Of a stretch of DNA of 64,000 nt, positions 17,238-25,600 are shown piece by piece. The position numbers and the translations under genes are program-made. Below the pieces are notes generated by a model. That model did not search any database. It was not told where the DNA came from and saw only the letters and a list, made by a program, of their open reading frames with translations. Source of the DNA: Faecalicatena_A orotica (GTDB lineage Bacteria; Bacillota; Clostridia; Lachnospirales; Lachnospiraceae); assembly GCF_040545875.1 (NCBI RefSeq), contig NZ_JBEPMR010000010.1. The stretch is one strand, 5' to 3'. Each line of letters starts with the position of its first letter. The first letter of the stretch is position 1.

Positions 17238-18304
17238 AATGACTCCTCCTCATCCTTCCACATATGAACTGCTACCCTGTATGCCCCGGGAGTACTTGCG
17301 GCCTCATAAGCCTTCTGGATGTCATCCAAAGGATAATGCGCCTCGATCAGTCCACTTACTTTTACACGCCCGGAATCGAGCAGGTCTGCCGCTATCTGAA
17401 TATCACTTAATTCCGCGCCGAAGGTTCCCATCAGGCGCAGCCTTTTGTAATGAATCTCATTCGAACCAACCGGGAGGTCAGGTGCCGGGTATCCCGCTGC
17501 AAAGAAAAGAATCTTCGTATCCATCTGGGCCAGTTCTAGCGCCTGCCTGTTCGCAGGTGTCACGCCTGCCGCCACAATAATGGAGTTCAGCGCCCTGCCA
17601 TTAAAAGATTCCCGTATCTGCTCCTGATATCCTGCCTCCCCCGGATGAATCACCGGAAATCCTTCTTCCTTTGCGCGTGCTATTTTCTTTTCGTCAACCT
17701 CAGTAACCAGAACCTCCGCACCATAGGCCCTTGCTGCCATTGCATTCAAGAGTCCCATTGTCCCCGCACCGATCACCACAACGGTTTCAAAAGGTTTGAT
17801 ATCCAGCATACGGATCCCATGCATAACTGTGGACAAATTCTCCAGAAATCCAATCTCTTCAAAAGGAATATCTGAGTGAAACTTGATCACATTTCTCGCA
17901 TCCGCCACATAATAATTAGCAAAACCAAAGTCTCCCCAGTATCCGTCCTCTGACTGTACCCAGTCGTCCTCTATATTCGTACAGCCCAGAGTATGGCCAA
18001 GCCTGCATTCCCTGCACTGCCCGCAGTTCTCATAAGCTACCAGGCCGACTCTGTCGCCAATATTGAGATGACTGCCTGCATTCTTCCCCTTTTTGATGAT
18101 TACCCCTGCATTTTCATGTCCTCCGGCCATCGGCATTGGCTGATTTTTTCTTGCCCCGGTCCACAGACCGTAATCTGTTGTACAGATATTGCATGTTTCC
18201 ATCCTGAGCAGAACCTGATCATCCCCCAGAGGCGGGAGCGGCCTTTCATGCACTTCCGCCTGATGTGCAGCTGTGATTACTCCAAACCTCATTCTTTCCT
18301 CCAT
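17222..18304 (-). CDS. Zinc-dependent medium-chain alcohol/polyol dehydrogenase
   Basis: The 360-residue MDR enzyme has the catalytic zinc ligands Cys41, His63 and Glu64 (GGHENAGV), the structural zinc Cys cluster 94/97/100/108 (ENCGQCRECRLGHTLGC) and the Rossmann motif VIGAGTMGLLNA. It probably oxidises a hydroxyl of a sugar or sugar phosphate to a ketone, feeding the downstream aldolase. ATG 18304 has AAGGAGG at 7 nt. It is the first gene of the PTS operon. Confidence 0.93.
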   Translation of the reverse strand: MEERMRFGVITAAHQAEVHERPLPPLGDDQVLLRMETCNICTTDYGLWTGARKNQPMPMAGGHENAGVIIKKGKNAGSHLNIGDRVGLVAYENCGQCRECRLGHTLGCTNIEDDWVQSEDGYWGDFGFANYYVADARNVIKFHSDIPFEEIGFLENLSTVMHGIRMLDIKPFETVVVIGAGTMGLLNAMAARAYGAEVLVTEVDEKKIARAKEEGFPVIHPGEAGYQEQIRESFNGRALNSIIVAAGVTPANRQALELAQMDTKILFFAAGYPAPDLPVGSNEIHYKRLRLMGTFGAELSDIQIAADLLDSGRVKVSGLIEAHYPLDDIQKAYEAASTPGAYRVAVHMWKDEEESLCTLR

Positions 18305-18594
18305 TATGCAGCCTCCTTTTCAATTATTTCTTTATTTTTCTGTTTTTATATTGATTGTTTTCATTATATATGTTAAATATTATATTATTTTCCTTTTTTC
18401 TGTTATTTTCTTCCTATTTTTAATTCTGTTTGACGATTCGAAAATAAATATGGTTAATTTTAAGGACATGATAAATTAAGAATTGTCCGGCTTCATCCGG
18501 GACAAACTGATAAGATGTATAATATCATGCAGTATGTCATGTACTTTGATGCAGTCATACAAAGACAAGCTCTAATAATTCGAGGAGGTTCCGT
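18305..18594. promoter_or_regulatory. Divergent AT-rich control region of the PTS operon and its AraC regulator
   Basis: The 290-bp region is very AT-rich with several TATAAT-like boxes facing the PTS operon but no TTGACA partner, which suits activator-dependent transcription. An imperfect inverted repeat TTGTCCGG / CCGGGACAA lies at 18483-18505 upstream of TATAAT (18518-18523) on the plus strand. It may be an operator or promoter-proximal site for the AraC gene. Confidence 0.5.
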
Positions 18595-21060
18595 ATGGAT
18601 TTACAGATCATTTCATCAAGCCAAAATCTTCCCTATAGGATAGAAATCAAATCCCCGTCTCAGGAAGAACAGCACATTCATCCTGAACTGGAACTGGTTT
18701 TTATTTTAAAAGGTTCTGTGGAATATTCTGTGGATTACAAGAAGTACATTCTGAACCAGAGAGATTTTTTCTTTGTAAACAGTCTGGAACTACATCACAT
18801 TAACTCTTATTCATCCGAGAGCCGGATTTTATGCATACACATCGACCTGCTTGCTTTTACCCGCTTCTATCCGGGAATTACAGATTATCCCTTTCAATAC
18901 AGGGATACGTTAAACAACAGAGAACATACCGTTTATAAAAATATTTATGCCCAGCTCCATACACTGCTTTATCAATTGGTAGAAAAACCTGACACATTCC
19001 TGCTATTGTCGATGTCATGCATCACTAATATTCTCATAGAATTGTGCGAGTCCTGTATTAACATGCAAACTTCTGAGTTGTACGTTAAGAAAGATGAAAA
19101 AAGGACCCGGATTATAAACATACTAAGCTATTTGAATGAAAATTATTCGGAGACAATTACCCTTGACATGCTGTCTGAAAAATTCAGTTTAAGCAAACCT
19201 TATCTCTCAAAATATTTTAAAACGGTCATGGGAACCGGATTTCTGGATTATGTAAACAGACTTCGTATCCACAAATCACTGGACATGCTGTGTAATACAG
19301 AAGAAAGGATTATAGACATCGCACTTGCCAATGGATTTAACACCCAGAAATCTTACAGCCGGGTGTTTCAGAAAGAATTCGGACAGAGCCCTTCCGAATA
19401 CCGCACGAAGAACCGAAGCTCAAAAAAATCCCCTGACCCGGATCTTATAAAGCCCGTTACAAGAGAAAATCTGATTCAGGATTTTCCACCCGGAAAACAG
19501 GTTCCATATACACTGCCGGATGAGGAAATCCGAACTGTCAATATCGGTTTTAACCTGAAAACGGCTGTGGACTGGCCCCTGAAACAGATCTGGAACCGCA
19601 CGCTGTTTCTCGGCAGTGCTTCATTATGCCTGCATCGCAAGGTACAGAATGAAATCCGTGAACTGACCGCAGAGATTCCATTCCAGTATATAAGGTTCTA
19701 TGGAATCTTTTCCGACGACATTTTTTTCTGCAGAGAATCGAAAGACGGTACCTACACCTATTTCTGGGAAGAAATAGATGAATTGTTAGACTTTATATGT
19801 AATCTTTCACTGAAACCATTCTTTGTGTTTGGCCCATCCTGCGGATTCTTTGCTACAAAACGTGAACTGCTTGGGATTGTGCCTCAGAATTATGCGATTC
19901 TGGCTTCCGGGAAAAAATGGGGCCTTATATTGTCTGATTTCTGTTCCCACTGCATTGAGCGCTATGGCAGGCAGGAAGTAAACAGTTGGAAATTCCAGGT
20001 CTGGTCTCTTCCGTCAGAAGGTGCCATGAGAACTTCTGAAACCGCACATGATTTTTTCCGTTTCATGAAAAAAACATATCTGACCATACGCCAGATACTC
20101 CCACAGGTGCAGATTGGTTCTCCCGCCCTGCTGCCGGATTATGAAGAAGATTGGCTGGATTCTTTTTTTACTTACTGCAGGGAAGAGCACATTCAATTTG
20201 ATTTTATGAATGTCTACTTATACACACCTACAAATCCACTCAATCTTAATCATCATTATTATGCACCTTCTGGTTTGACAGATGCGGACTTCACAGACAG
20301 TCAGAATTATTTTAATGAATCCACACTGAAAATCATTCATTGTATGCAGCGCAATCAGTGCACAGCACCTCTGATTGCCTCAGAGTGGAACATTAACGAC
20401 TATCCTCAGGATTACTGCCGGGATACCGTTTTCATGCTTTCTTATCTTCTTCATACCCACCTGAACGCGCCACGGCAGATTGATGAAATTATCTATTCCC
20501 TAATGCAGGATTACCCGAACGAACTTATTCCATCAGGGGAAACTTTTTACGGCGGTCCCGGCTTTCTCACTTCTGCCGGGTTAAAAAAGCCAGCCTATAC
20601 AGGTTTGTGGTTTTTAAATCAATTGGGGGATAAAGAGATCTTCCGCGGTGATTCCTACATTATTACCCGCTCAGGAGAACAGTACCAGTTTATATTCTAT
20701 AATTACTGTTATTTCAGCAGGACCTTTTTATCAGGGGATAAGGATCTGCTGTCCAGCTTTGACAGATATAATATTTATGAAAAGGGAGAGACGCTGAAAC
20801 TGAATCTGGTACTCAATCTGGAATCTGGCAATTATAAAACAGAAGCCTATCTCCTCGACAGGCTGCATGGTTCCGTATACGATGCCTGGATGAACATGGG
20901 GCATCCCGATTCCATCAGTGGCAGCGTTCACAAATATTTGAAATCAAAGGACGGCCCTCTATTATTCATTGAGACGAAGCAGGTAAAGGAAAATTTATTA
21001 ATCGAACAAGACGTTCCCGTACATGGTGCAGTGCTCCTTTTAATCGAAAAGCTCTCCTGA
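18595..21060 (+). CDS. AraC-family regulator fused to a GH39-like domain with a lost acid/base residue
   Basis: The 821-residue protein has a cupin-like sensor (1-120), two AraC helix-turn-helices (about 180-275, ending FGQSPSEYR), a linker, and a C-terminal domain (about 305-820) like glycoside hydrolase family 39 beta-xylosidases. At the GH39 acid/base site, usually W-N-E-P, the sequence is W470-S-L-P473, while the nucleophile region keeps Glu597 in IASEWN. So the domain likely binds sugar without normal hydrolysis. It lacks a signal peptide. It is divergent from the PTS operon, which it should control. AGGAGG precedes ATG 18595. Confidence 0.88.
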   Translation: MDLQIISSSQNLPYRIEIKSPSQEEQHIHPELELVFILKGSVEYSVDYKKYILNQRDFFFVNSLELHHINSYSSESRILCIHIDLLAFTRFYPGITDYPFQYRDTLNNREHTVYKNIYAQLHTLLYQLVEKPDTFLLLSMSCITNILIELCESCINMQTSELYVKKDEKRTRIINILSYLNENYSETITLDMLSEKFSLSKPYLSKYFKTVMGTGFLDYVNRLRIHKSLDMLCNTEERIIDIALANGFNTQKSYSRVFQKEFGQSPSEYRTKNRSSKKSPDPDLIKPVTRENLIQDFPPGKQVPYTLPDEEIRTVNIGFNLKTAVDWPLKQIWNRTLFLGSASLCLHRKVQNEIRELTAEIPFQYIRFYGIFSDDIFFCRESKDGTYTYFWEEIDELLDFICNLSLKPFFVFGPSCGFFATKRELLGIVPQNYAILASGKKWGLILSDFCSHCIERYGRQEVNSWKFQVWSLPSEGAMRTSETAHDFFRFMKKTYLTIRQILPQVQIGSPALLPDYEEDWLDSFFTYCREEHIQFDFMNVYLYTPTNPLNLNHHYYAPSGLTDADFTDSQNYFNESTLKIIHCMQRNQCTAPLIASEWNINDYPQDYCRDTVFMLSYLLHTHLNAPRQIDEIIYSLMQDYPNELIPSGETFYGGPGFLTSAGLKKPAYTGLWFLNQLGDKEIFRGDSYIITRSGEQYQFIFYNYCYFSRTFLSGDKDLLSSFDRYNIYEKGETLKLNLVLNLESGNYKTEAYLLDRLHGSVYDAWMNMGHPDSISGSVHKYLKSKDGPLLFIETKQVKENLLIEQDVPVHGAVLLLIEKLS

Positions 21061-21142
21061 CAGGCTGCTGCCGTCCACATTCCTTATAGCAGAATATGGA
21101 CGGCACAGCATTCTAAAAAAGAACAAGCTCCTGCTTCACTTC
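21061..21142. other. Convergent intergenic hairpin
   Basis: A 9-bp stem TGCCGTCCA / TGGACGGCA around 21073-21106 with extra flanking pairs lies between two convergent genes. It lacks a clear U-run on either strand, so its termination role is uncertain. Confidence 0.4.
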
Positions 21143-22057
21143 TTAAGCCTCGAACATCTTCCCCACCTGCAGCATCCCCCACCCCTGCCGGGCGTATTCC
21201 GTCTGTACGCAGGATGCCCGCAGCCTAAGTTTCACTTCCACATTCGTCATATCCGGATATTTGGACAAAAGGCAGGCAATGGCTCCTGATACAACCGGAG
21301 TCGCCATCGAAGTCCCGCTCTTTACCACATACGGTTTCTGCCACCGGTTGGTATAGTCTCCGTTGCAGCTCAGAATATTCGTCCCCGGCGCCGACAGATC
21401 CGGTTTCACAATGCATTCCTGAGTCGGGCCGTTCCCGGAATAATTCCATTCTCCGGTATTCCCCCTCCCCTGTACCACTGCCCTCCGATCCTCAATCGCC
21501 CCCACGGTAATGACCTTCTTACTTGTGCCCGGAACCGCCACGGTTCCCTCTTTCGGGCCATAATTTCCTGCAGATACAACGACAACCAGCCCTTCGTCCC
21601 AAAGTGCGTCCACCGCGTCCAGAAGGCGCTTCTCCTGCGCCGCATCCAGTCCCGGCTGGGTCCCCACAGAGATATTCACAATCCGCAGCTTCATCTGCCT
21701 GTGGACCGATAGCAGCCAGTCTATGCCTGCAACAACGTGATCAACAGAGCCATTTCCCGTATGGTCCAGTACCTTTCCCATCAGGATTTCCGCCTGAGGG
21801 GCCATTCCCCCGTAGATACCAGAGGAAAGTTTCCCGCTTCCGCCGAGAATTCCCGAAACGTGCGTCCCGTGCTTCCCGTCGTCGTATATCTTTTCTTTAT
21901 TATGAACGAAATCTCGAAATCCGATGATTCTTCTATCAAAATCAGGGTGCAGCGTAATCCCCGTATCAAGGACCGCAACCCGCACACCCTGTCCCAGGCA
22001 TTTATTTATCAGGATATCCGGGCACCAATACCCTACTGTCTGTTTTACCCATTTCAT
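21143..22057 (-). CDS. S8-family (subtilisin-like) serine protease, probably intracellular
   Basis: The catalytic triad is visible: Asp in VAVLDTGITLHPDF, His in GKHGTHVSG and Ser in GTSMATPVVSG, with the oxyanion Asn in VVVSAGNYG. No signal peptide or pro-domain is seen, which fits cytoplasmic subtilases. The open frame reaches GTG 22147 (334 residues, basic N-terminus), but no ribosome site precedes it. ATG 22057 has AAGGTG at 5 nt and gives 304 residues, so I prefer it while the longer form remains possible. It is divergent from the Cys/Gly-rich gene at 22206. Confidence 0.88.
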   Translation of the reverse strand: MKWVKQTVGYWCPDILINKCLGQGVRVAVLDTGITLHPDFDRRIIGFRDFVHNKEKIYDDGKHGTHVSGILGGSGKLSSGIYGGMAPQAEILMGKVLDHTGNGSVDHVVAGIDWLLSVHRQMKLRIVNISVGTQPGLDAAQEKRLLDAVDALWDEGLVVVVSAGNYGPKEGTVAVPGTSKKVITVGAIEDRRAVVQGRGNTGEWNYSGNGPTQECIVKPDLSAPGTNILSCNGDYTNRWQKPYVVKSGTSMATPVVSGAIACLLSKYPDMTNVEVKLRLRASCVQTEYARQGWGMLQVGKMFEA

Positions 22058-22205
22058 AGAAACACCTTTTTTAATAAGGTATTCAGAAATCTTGTCCTGC
22101 GTCCGCGTCAAACAGGTCCGGTAAAATTTTTTCAAAAACTTTCTCACACATTTGTAACCCGCTACATATTATGAACTGTAATCAAACATATATGGAGGAT
22201 TTAAC

Positions 22206-22466
22206 ATGAGTGATTTAAGTGCTACAAACTGTGGATGTGGATGTGAGAGTAACTGCGGAGGTGGCTGTGGCGGCGGAATGAACTCCTGCCTGTGGATCAT
22301 CATCCTGCTTTGCTGCTGCGGCGGCGGTTTCGGCGGCGGATGCGGCGGAAACAGCTGTGGATGCGGCGGAAATGACAGCTGCCTGTGGATCATCTTACTG
22401 CTTTGCTGCTGTGGCGGTTTCGGCGGCGGAAATAGTTGCGGATGCAACAATGGCTGCGGATGCTAA
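22206..22466 (+). CDS. Cys/Gly-rich duplicated small membrane-like protein (chorion-class high-Cys type)
   Basis: The 86-residue protein is made of two copies of a unit, SCLWIIxLLCCCGG(G)FGGG, at about residues 27-45 and 58-75, embedded in Gly-Cys repeats (NCGCGCESNCGGGCGGG, NSCGCGGN). About a quarter of the residues are Cys. Similar proteins in clostridia are annotated as chorion-class high-cysteine proteins with no known function. GGAGG lies 7 nt before the ATG and a terminator follows, so it is a real monocistronic gene. Possible roles are a disulfide-linked surface or spore-layer component, or metal binding. Confidence 0.8.
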   Translation: MSDLSATNCGCGCESNCGGGCGGGMNSCLWIIILLCCCGGGFGGGCGGNSCGCGGNDSCLWIILLLCCCGGFGGGNSCGCNNGCGC

Positions 22467-22512
22467 TTCGTTCACTGCAATAGAACATTCTAATCTAAAA
22501 AGTCCTAAAAAT

Positions 22513-22538
22513 CCCCGGTACAGCTTCCTGTGCCGGGG
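22513..22538. terminator. Bidirectional terminator
   Basis: A 10-bp stem, CCCCGGTACA / TGTGCCGGGG with a 6-nt loop, is followed by TTCTTTT on the plus strand and by ATTTTTAG on the minus strand. It lies between the Cys-rich gene and the convergent small gene at 22544. Confidence 0.85.
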
Positions 22539-22543
22539 TTCTT

Positions 22544-22690
22544 TTATGGCCTTGCCTGATTCTCATGGTTCTGGCTGTTCTTCGCTTTCTGTTCCTTCGT
22601 ATCTTTATTCTCGTTCAGACGTTTCTTGAGCATGCAGTCCTCATCAATCTCATATACTGCATTACCGTCAATGATTAATTTTCGTTTCAT
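22544..22690 (-). CDS. Small hypothetical protein, charged, 48 residues
   Basis: The predicted peptide begins MKRKLIIDGNAVYEIDEDCMLKK and ends in a Lys/Asn/Gln-rich tail. Its first half has the look of a short beta-hairpin and helix (IDGNAVYEIDEDC), the second half is disordered. AAAGGGA lies 12 nt before the ATG at 22690, a little far; longer starts at 22702 or 22756 are possible. It stops right at the shared terminator, which supports a real transcript. No family recognised. Confidence 0.55.
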   Translation of the reverse strand: MKRKLIIDGNAVYEIDEDCMLKKRLNENKDTKEQKAKNSQNHENQARP

Positions 22691-22816
22691 ATCAATTACC
22701 ATTCCCTTTCTATTCCCTATTATAGTATGTAGGAACATTAACTTTAGTCTTTCCAAATCCTCATATTTTTATACTTCCGAACATATATATTTACAACGTT
22801 ATAATTAGGAGTGCTT

Positions 22817-23455
22817 ATGGAAAAACAACCGCCAAAACCAATGACACCTTTTGATGAACTGGTAATACCGCAGCAGCTTCATATGCTGAAGCTGATCCTT
22901 CCCTACACTCCTTCTTCTAATCAGCAGTTCCTTGGGGTCTTTATCAAATTTCTGGAATTGAAAGAAACAATGGCATTTTTTCAGAATTCCGGAAATCCTT
23001 TACATACTCAGGCATTCAACCGCAGTTCTCCGCCGACCGCTATGGAAATGCTGCAGGAAATCAAACCCTATATGCCTCCGAAAGAAGCTGAAATGATGGA
23101 CACTTTTTCGAATATGATGAATATAATGGAAATGGTACAGATGTTTCAGGGAAGCGGGGGTGACACGGGCGGAAGTCCCTTCGGAGACATGTCAGATATG
23201 TTCTCCTCCTTTGGCGGGGGATCCGGCGGATTCAATCCGATGGATATGATGATGGGGATGCTGACTCCTGAACAGCAGAATATGTTCCAGATGTACAATC
23301 ATATGTTTGAGGATGAAATGAACTCAAATGAGATGGGTTCAAATGAAAACAGCACAGATCCTGACGGCACAAAAGACAGCTTTTTCGAGAAAGGAGATGA
23401 TACAGATGAACGAATGGATGAACAATCCGGCAATGAAGAATATAGACCCGGTTAA
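22817..23455 (+). CDS. Hypothetical protein, Met/Gly-rich, 212 residues
   Basis: The protein starts MEKQPPKPMTPFDELVIPQQLHMLKLILPY and continues with an alpha-helical N-terminal half (about 1-115), then a low-complexity Gly/Ser/Met stretch (GGSPFGDMSDMFSSFGGGSGG, NPMDMMMGMLTPEQQNMFQMY) and an acidic tail. AGGAG lies 5 nt before ATG 22817. Its end overlaps the next gene by 50 nt in another frame. No signal peptide or membrane segment. Function unknown; the pair looks like two subunits of one small system. Confidence 0.75.
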   Translation: MEKQPPKPMTPFDELVIPQQLHMLKLILPYTPSSNQQFLGVFIKFLELKETMAFFQNSGNPLHTQAFNRSSPPTAMEMLQEIKPYMPPKEAEMMDTFSNMMNIMEMVQMFQGSGGDTGGSPFGDMSDMFSSFGGGSGGFNPMDMMMGMLTPEQQNMFQMYNHMFEDEMNSNEMGSNENSTDPDGTKDSFFEKGDDTDERMDEQSGNEEYRPG

Positions 23456-23687
23456 GCTGGAGCTGATACAGATGGCAGCTTCCCAGACTTCCGGCAAAAG
23501 CGGCAGGGACCTTGCCCCGGTCATGCTTGCCCTGATCACCAATGCCAATAAAAAAGGCATCAGTTTCACAGGGGATGAGATGTCACTGATACTGGAAATC
23601 CTCAAAGAAGGCAAATCCAAACAGGAGCAGGCCCAGATCGACCAGACTATTAATATGGTCAGTTCAATTATGAAGAAGAAGGGTTAA
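23406..23687 (+). CDS. Hypothetical helical protein, 93 residues
   Basis: The protein begins MNEWMNNPAMKNIDPVKLELIQMAASQT and is predicted to be helical throughout, ending MVSSIMKKKG. AAAGGAG lies 9 nt before ATG 23406, inside the end of the previous gene, so the two should be translationally coupled. The middle part (LAPVMLALITNANKKGISFTGDEMSLILEILKEG) resembles a helical-bundle repeat. No family recognised. Confidence 0.75.
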   Translation: MNEWMNNPAMKNIDPVKLELIQMAASQTSGKSGRDLAPVMLALITNANKKGISFTGDEMSLILEILKEGKSKQEQAQIDQTINMVSSIMKKKG

Positions 23688-23700
23688 AAACCTTCTTCTT
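23672..23700. terminator. Terminator formed by the ends of two convergent genes
   Basis: The stem AAGAAGAAGGGTT / AACCTTCTTCTT, with one bulged G and an AAA loop, contains the stop codons of both the 93-residue gene and the convergent thioesterase gene. T-rich sequence follows on the plus strand. Confidence 0.7.
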
Positions 23701-24157
23701 TTCTCTTAATCCGCATCTCTCTTCTCTTCTCAGCGGCCTCCCACTCTGCGCGCTCTTCCTCCCCTTCCAGAATCAGGCGCGGAACCCTCGTCGGCTTATC
23801 ATTGTCATCCAGGGCAACCATTGTGAAATAGGCCCGGTTGATCGGGCGGCGCATCCCGTCCATGTTCTCCACATAAGTATCCACACGGACTTCCATAGAT
23901 GTGTTCCCCACGTAAGTCACCTTCCCGATGATCACGATCACATCCTTCTGGTAGGCACCCTGTATGAATCTCAGATTATCTACCGATGCAGTAATAATAT
24001 TGCCACGCGTATGGCGCTTTGCCACCAGCCCTGCCACATCATCCAGCCACTGCATCAGGATTCCTCCGAACAAACGTCCTGCCGCATTCAGATGGTTCGG
24101 GCGCACCATGTGCACCGTCTCCACCCTTGAATCGGCAACTCTTCTCTCTTCAACCAT
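23684..24157 (-). CDS. Acyl-CoA thioesterase, hotdog fold (YkhA/YciA-like)
   Basis: The 157-residue protein has the hotdog signature HMVRPNHLNAAGRLFGGILMQWLDDVAGLVAKRH, where the Asn and the Asp of the active region are visible, and TASVDNLRFIQ. It hydrolyses acyl-CoA thioesters. The stop of the upstream gene and this ATG overlap as TAATG at 24157, with TTGGAG before it, so the two genes are coupled. A charged C-terminal tail (EEERAEWEAAEKRREMRIKRKEE) extends beyond the fold. Confidence 0.92.
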   Translation of the reverse strand: MVEERRVADSRVETVHMVRPNHLNAAGRLFGGILMQWLDDVAGLVAKRHTRGNIITASVDNLRFIQGAYQKDVIVIIGKVTYVGNTSMEVRVDTYVENMDGMRRPINRAYFTMVALDDNDKPTRVPRLILEGEEERAEWEAAEKRREMRIKRKEEGF

Positions 24158-24642
24158 TACAACAACTCCAATCCGCATTCTGCTGCTATATTTTTATAGA
24201 ATTCCAAAGTCTGAAGATCCTCACAGAACAGAGGATACTCCAGATTATAATTCCCCCAGACCACCGCTTTATGTCCCGTAAAGTAAAATGTGGAAAACAG
24301 CCAGTTTCGCGCTGTAATCCCGGCCAGAAAACCTAAGTTCTCCTCTTGAAGCGGATAGTAGACCCATCCCCGGTCTGTCTCAAATTCTGAAAAAACAGAC
24401 TTTTCTTTCTCATCCAGCCCGGCCACAAACTGTTCCTTTTGTTCCTTTTCAAGCACCGCATAATAGAAATCTGCGTATGCCTTGTCATTGTTTTCCTCCA
24501 GACAGCGCATAAGGAATGCTTCCATCGCCTGCTTTCCGCCTTTCAGTATGACTGACTGATACTGTCTCAGTCCTTCTTCCACGTTCCCGATCAGGATTGC
24601 CCCTTTAGATGCCAGACCTTCTTTACTCATTGATTGAAACAT
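24157..24642 (-). CDS. Hypothetical protein, 161 residues
   Basis: The protein starts MFQSMSKEGLASKGAILIGNVEEGLRQYQ after a GGGGAGG site 5 nt before ATG 24642; longer frames (to 24711) lack such a site. It is mixed alpha/beta, acidic, without membrane segments, and includes YAVLEKEQKEQF and RGWVYYPLQEENLGFLAGITA. It is translationally coupled to the thioesterase. No family recognised. Confidence 0.7.
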   Translation of the reverse strand: MFQSMSKEGLASKGAILIGNVEEGLRQYQSVILKGGKQAMEAFLMRCLEENNDKAYADFYYAVLEKEQKEQFVAGLDEKEKSVFSEFETDRGWVYYPLQEENLGFLAGITARNWLFSTFYFTGHKAVVWGNYNLEYPLFCEDLQTLEFYKNIAAECGLELL

Positions 24643-24836
24643 ATTAACCTCCCCGGCAGCCAGAAACTCTATGAAATGATACTTCTCCATTATAATCTCT
24701 AAAGCAGTCACACTTCAAGGTAATTTTCCGTAATCTGTTGAATTCTGTGTGCCTTTCCTGTAAGATTGAAACATCAGAATCTAAAACCATTTCATTTAAA
24801 TGAGGGGTTGCCCTCTTTACAAAAGGAGATAAAACA

Positions 24837-25568
24837 ATGCATAATATCAAATTAACACTGGAATATGACGGTTCCCGCTATCAGGGATGGCAGCGCGCCG
24901 CGGGTGAATCCACGAATACAGTTTCCAATAAGCTCTTAGAAGTCATTCACAAAATGACTGCCGAGGATGTGGAATTATACTGCGGGGCAAGAACGGAAGT
25001 CGGTGTCCACGCTTATGAGCAGACTGTCAGCTTCAAAACCACCTCTGACATGAAACCATACGAGATTCAGCAGTACCTGAACCGCTATCTCCCAATGGAT
25101 ATCGCCGTGCTCACGGCCGAAGAAATGCCTGAACGCTTCCACGCCTCTTTAAATGCGGTTTCCAAAACATATCTGTACCGTATCGCCATAGGTGATGTCC
25201 CCAGCGTATTTGAGCGCAAATACACCTACTACGCCTTCAAGACACCGGATATCACGGTTATGCAGCAGGCGGCAATCCAACTGATCGGTAAACACGATTT
25301 CAAGAACTTTTCTACCGTAAAAAAGAGCAAGTCCACGGAAAAAGAAATGTATGAGATTAAAATTTACGGCGATGCCGATGAAATACAGATTTCCATGCGT
25401 GCAAAGGACTTCCTGCACAACATGCCCAGAATAATCGCCGGCACACTGCTTGACATCGGCCTGGGAAAGAAAAAGAAGGAATGCATCGAAGCCATCTTCT
25501 CCGGCGGGGAATCAGCCAGCGCACCATGCGATCCCAAGGGATTGTTTCTTCAAGAAATCGAATATTAA
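24837..25568 (+). CDS. truA: TruA-like tRNA pseudouridine synthase with Glu at the catalytic Asp position
   Basis: The 243-residue protein has the TruA fold signature: MHNIKLTLEYDGSRYQGWQR at the start, a catalytic loop GARTEVGVHAYEQ, YRYLPMDIAVL-like and FHASLNAVSKTYLYRI. In TruA the loop reads GRTDAGVHA, with the invariant nucleophilic Asp; here it is Thr-Glu54-Val. The later F-C/S-S motif is also changed (FKNFSTVKKSKSTEKEM). So it is either a divergent second TruA with altered activity or an inactive RNA-binding paralogue. AAAGGAG lies 8 nt before the ATG. Confidence 0.82.
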   Translation: MHNIKLTLEYDGSRYQGWQRAAGESTNTVSNKLLEVIHKMTAEDVELYCGARTEVGVHAYEQTVSFKTTSDMKPYEIQQYLNRYLPMDIAVLTAEEMPERFHASLNAVSKTYLYRIAIGDVPSVFERKYTYYAFKTPDITVMQQAAIQLIGKHDFKNFSTVKKSKSTEKEMYEIKIYGDADEIQISMRAKDFLHNMPRIIAGTLLDIGLGKKKKECIEAIFSGGESASAPCDPKGLFLQEIEY

Positions 25569-25593
25569 AAGAGGGGCTTTACGGCCCCTCTTT
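25568..25593. terminator. Bidirectional terminator between truA-like gene and thiC
   Basis: A perfect 10-bp stem AAAGAGGGGC / GCCCCTCTTT with a 6-nt loop is followed by TATTATTTTT. It starts at the truA-like stop codon and is 8 bp from the thiC stop. Confidence 0.88.
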
Positions 25594-25600
25594 ATTATTT

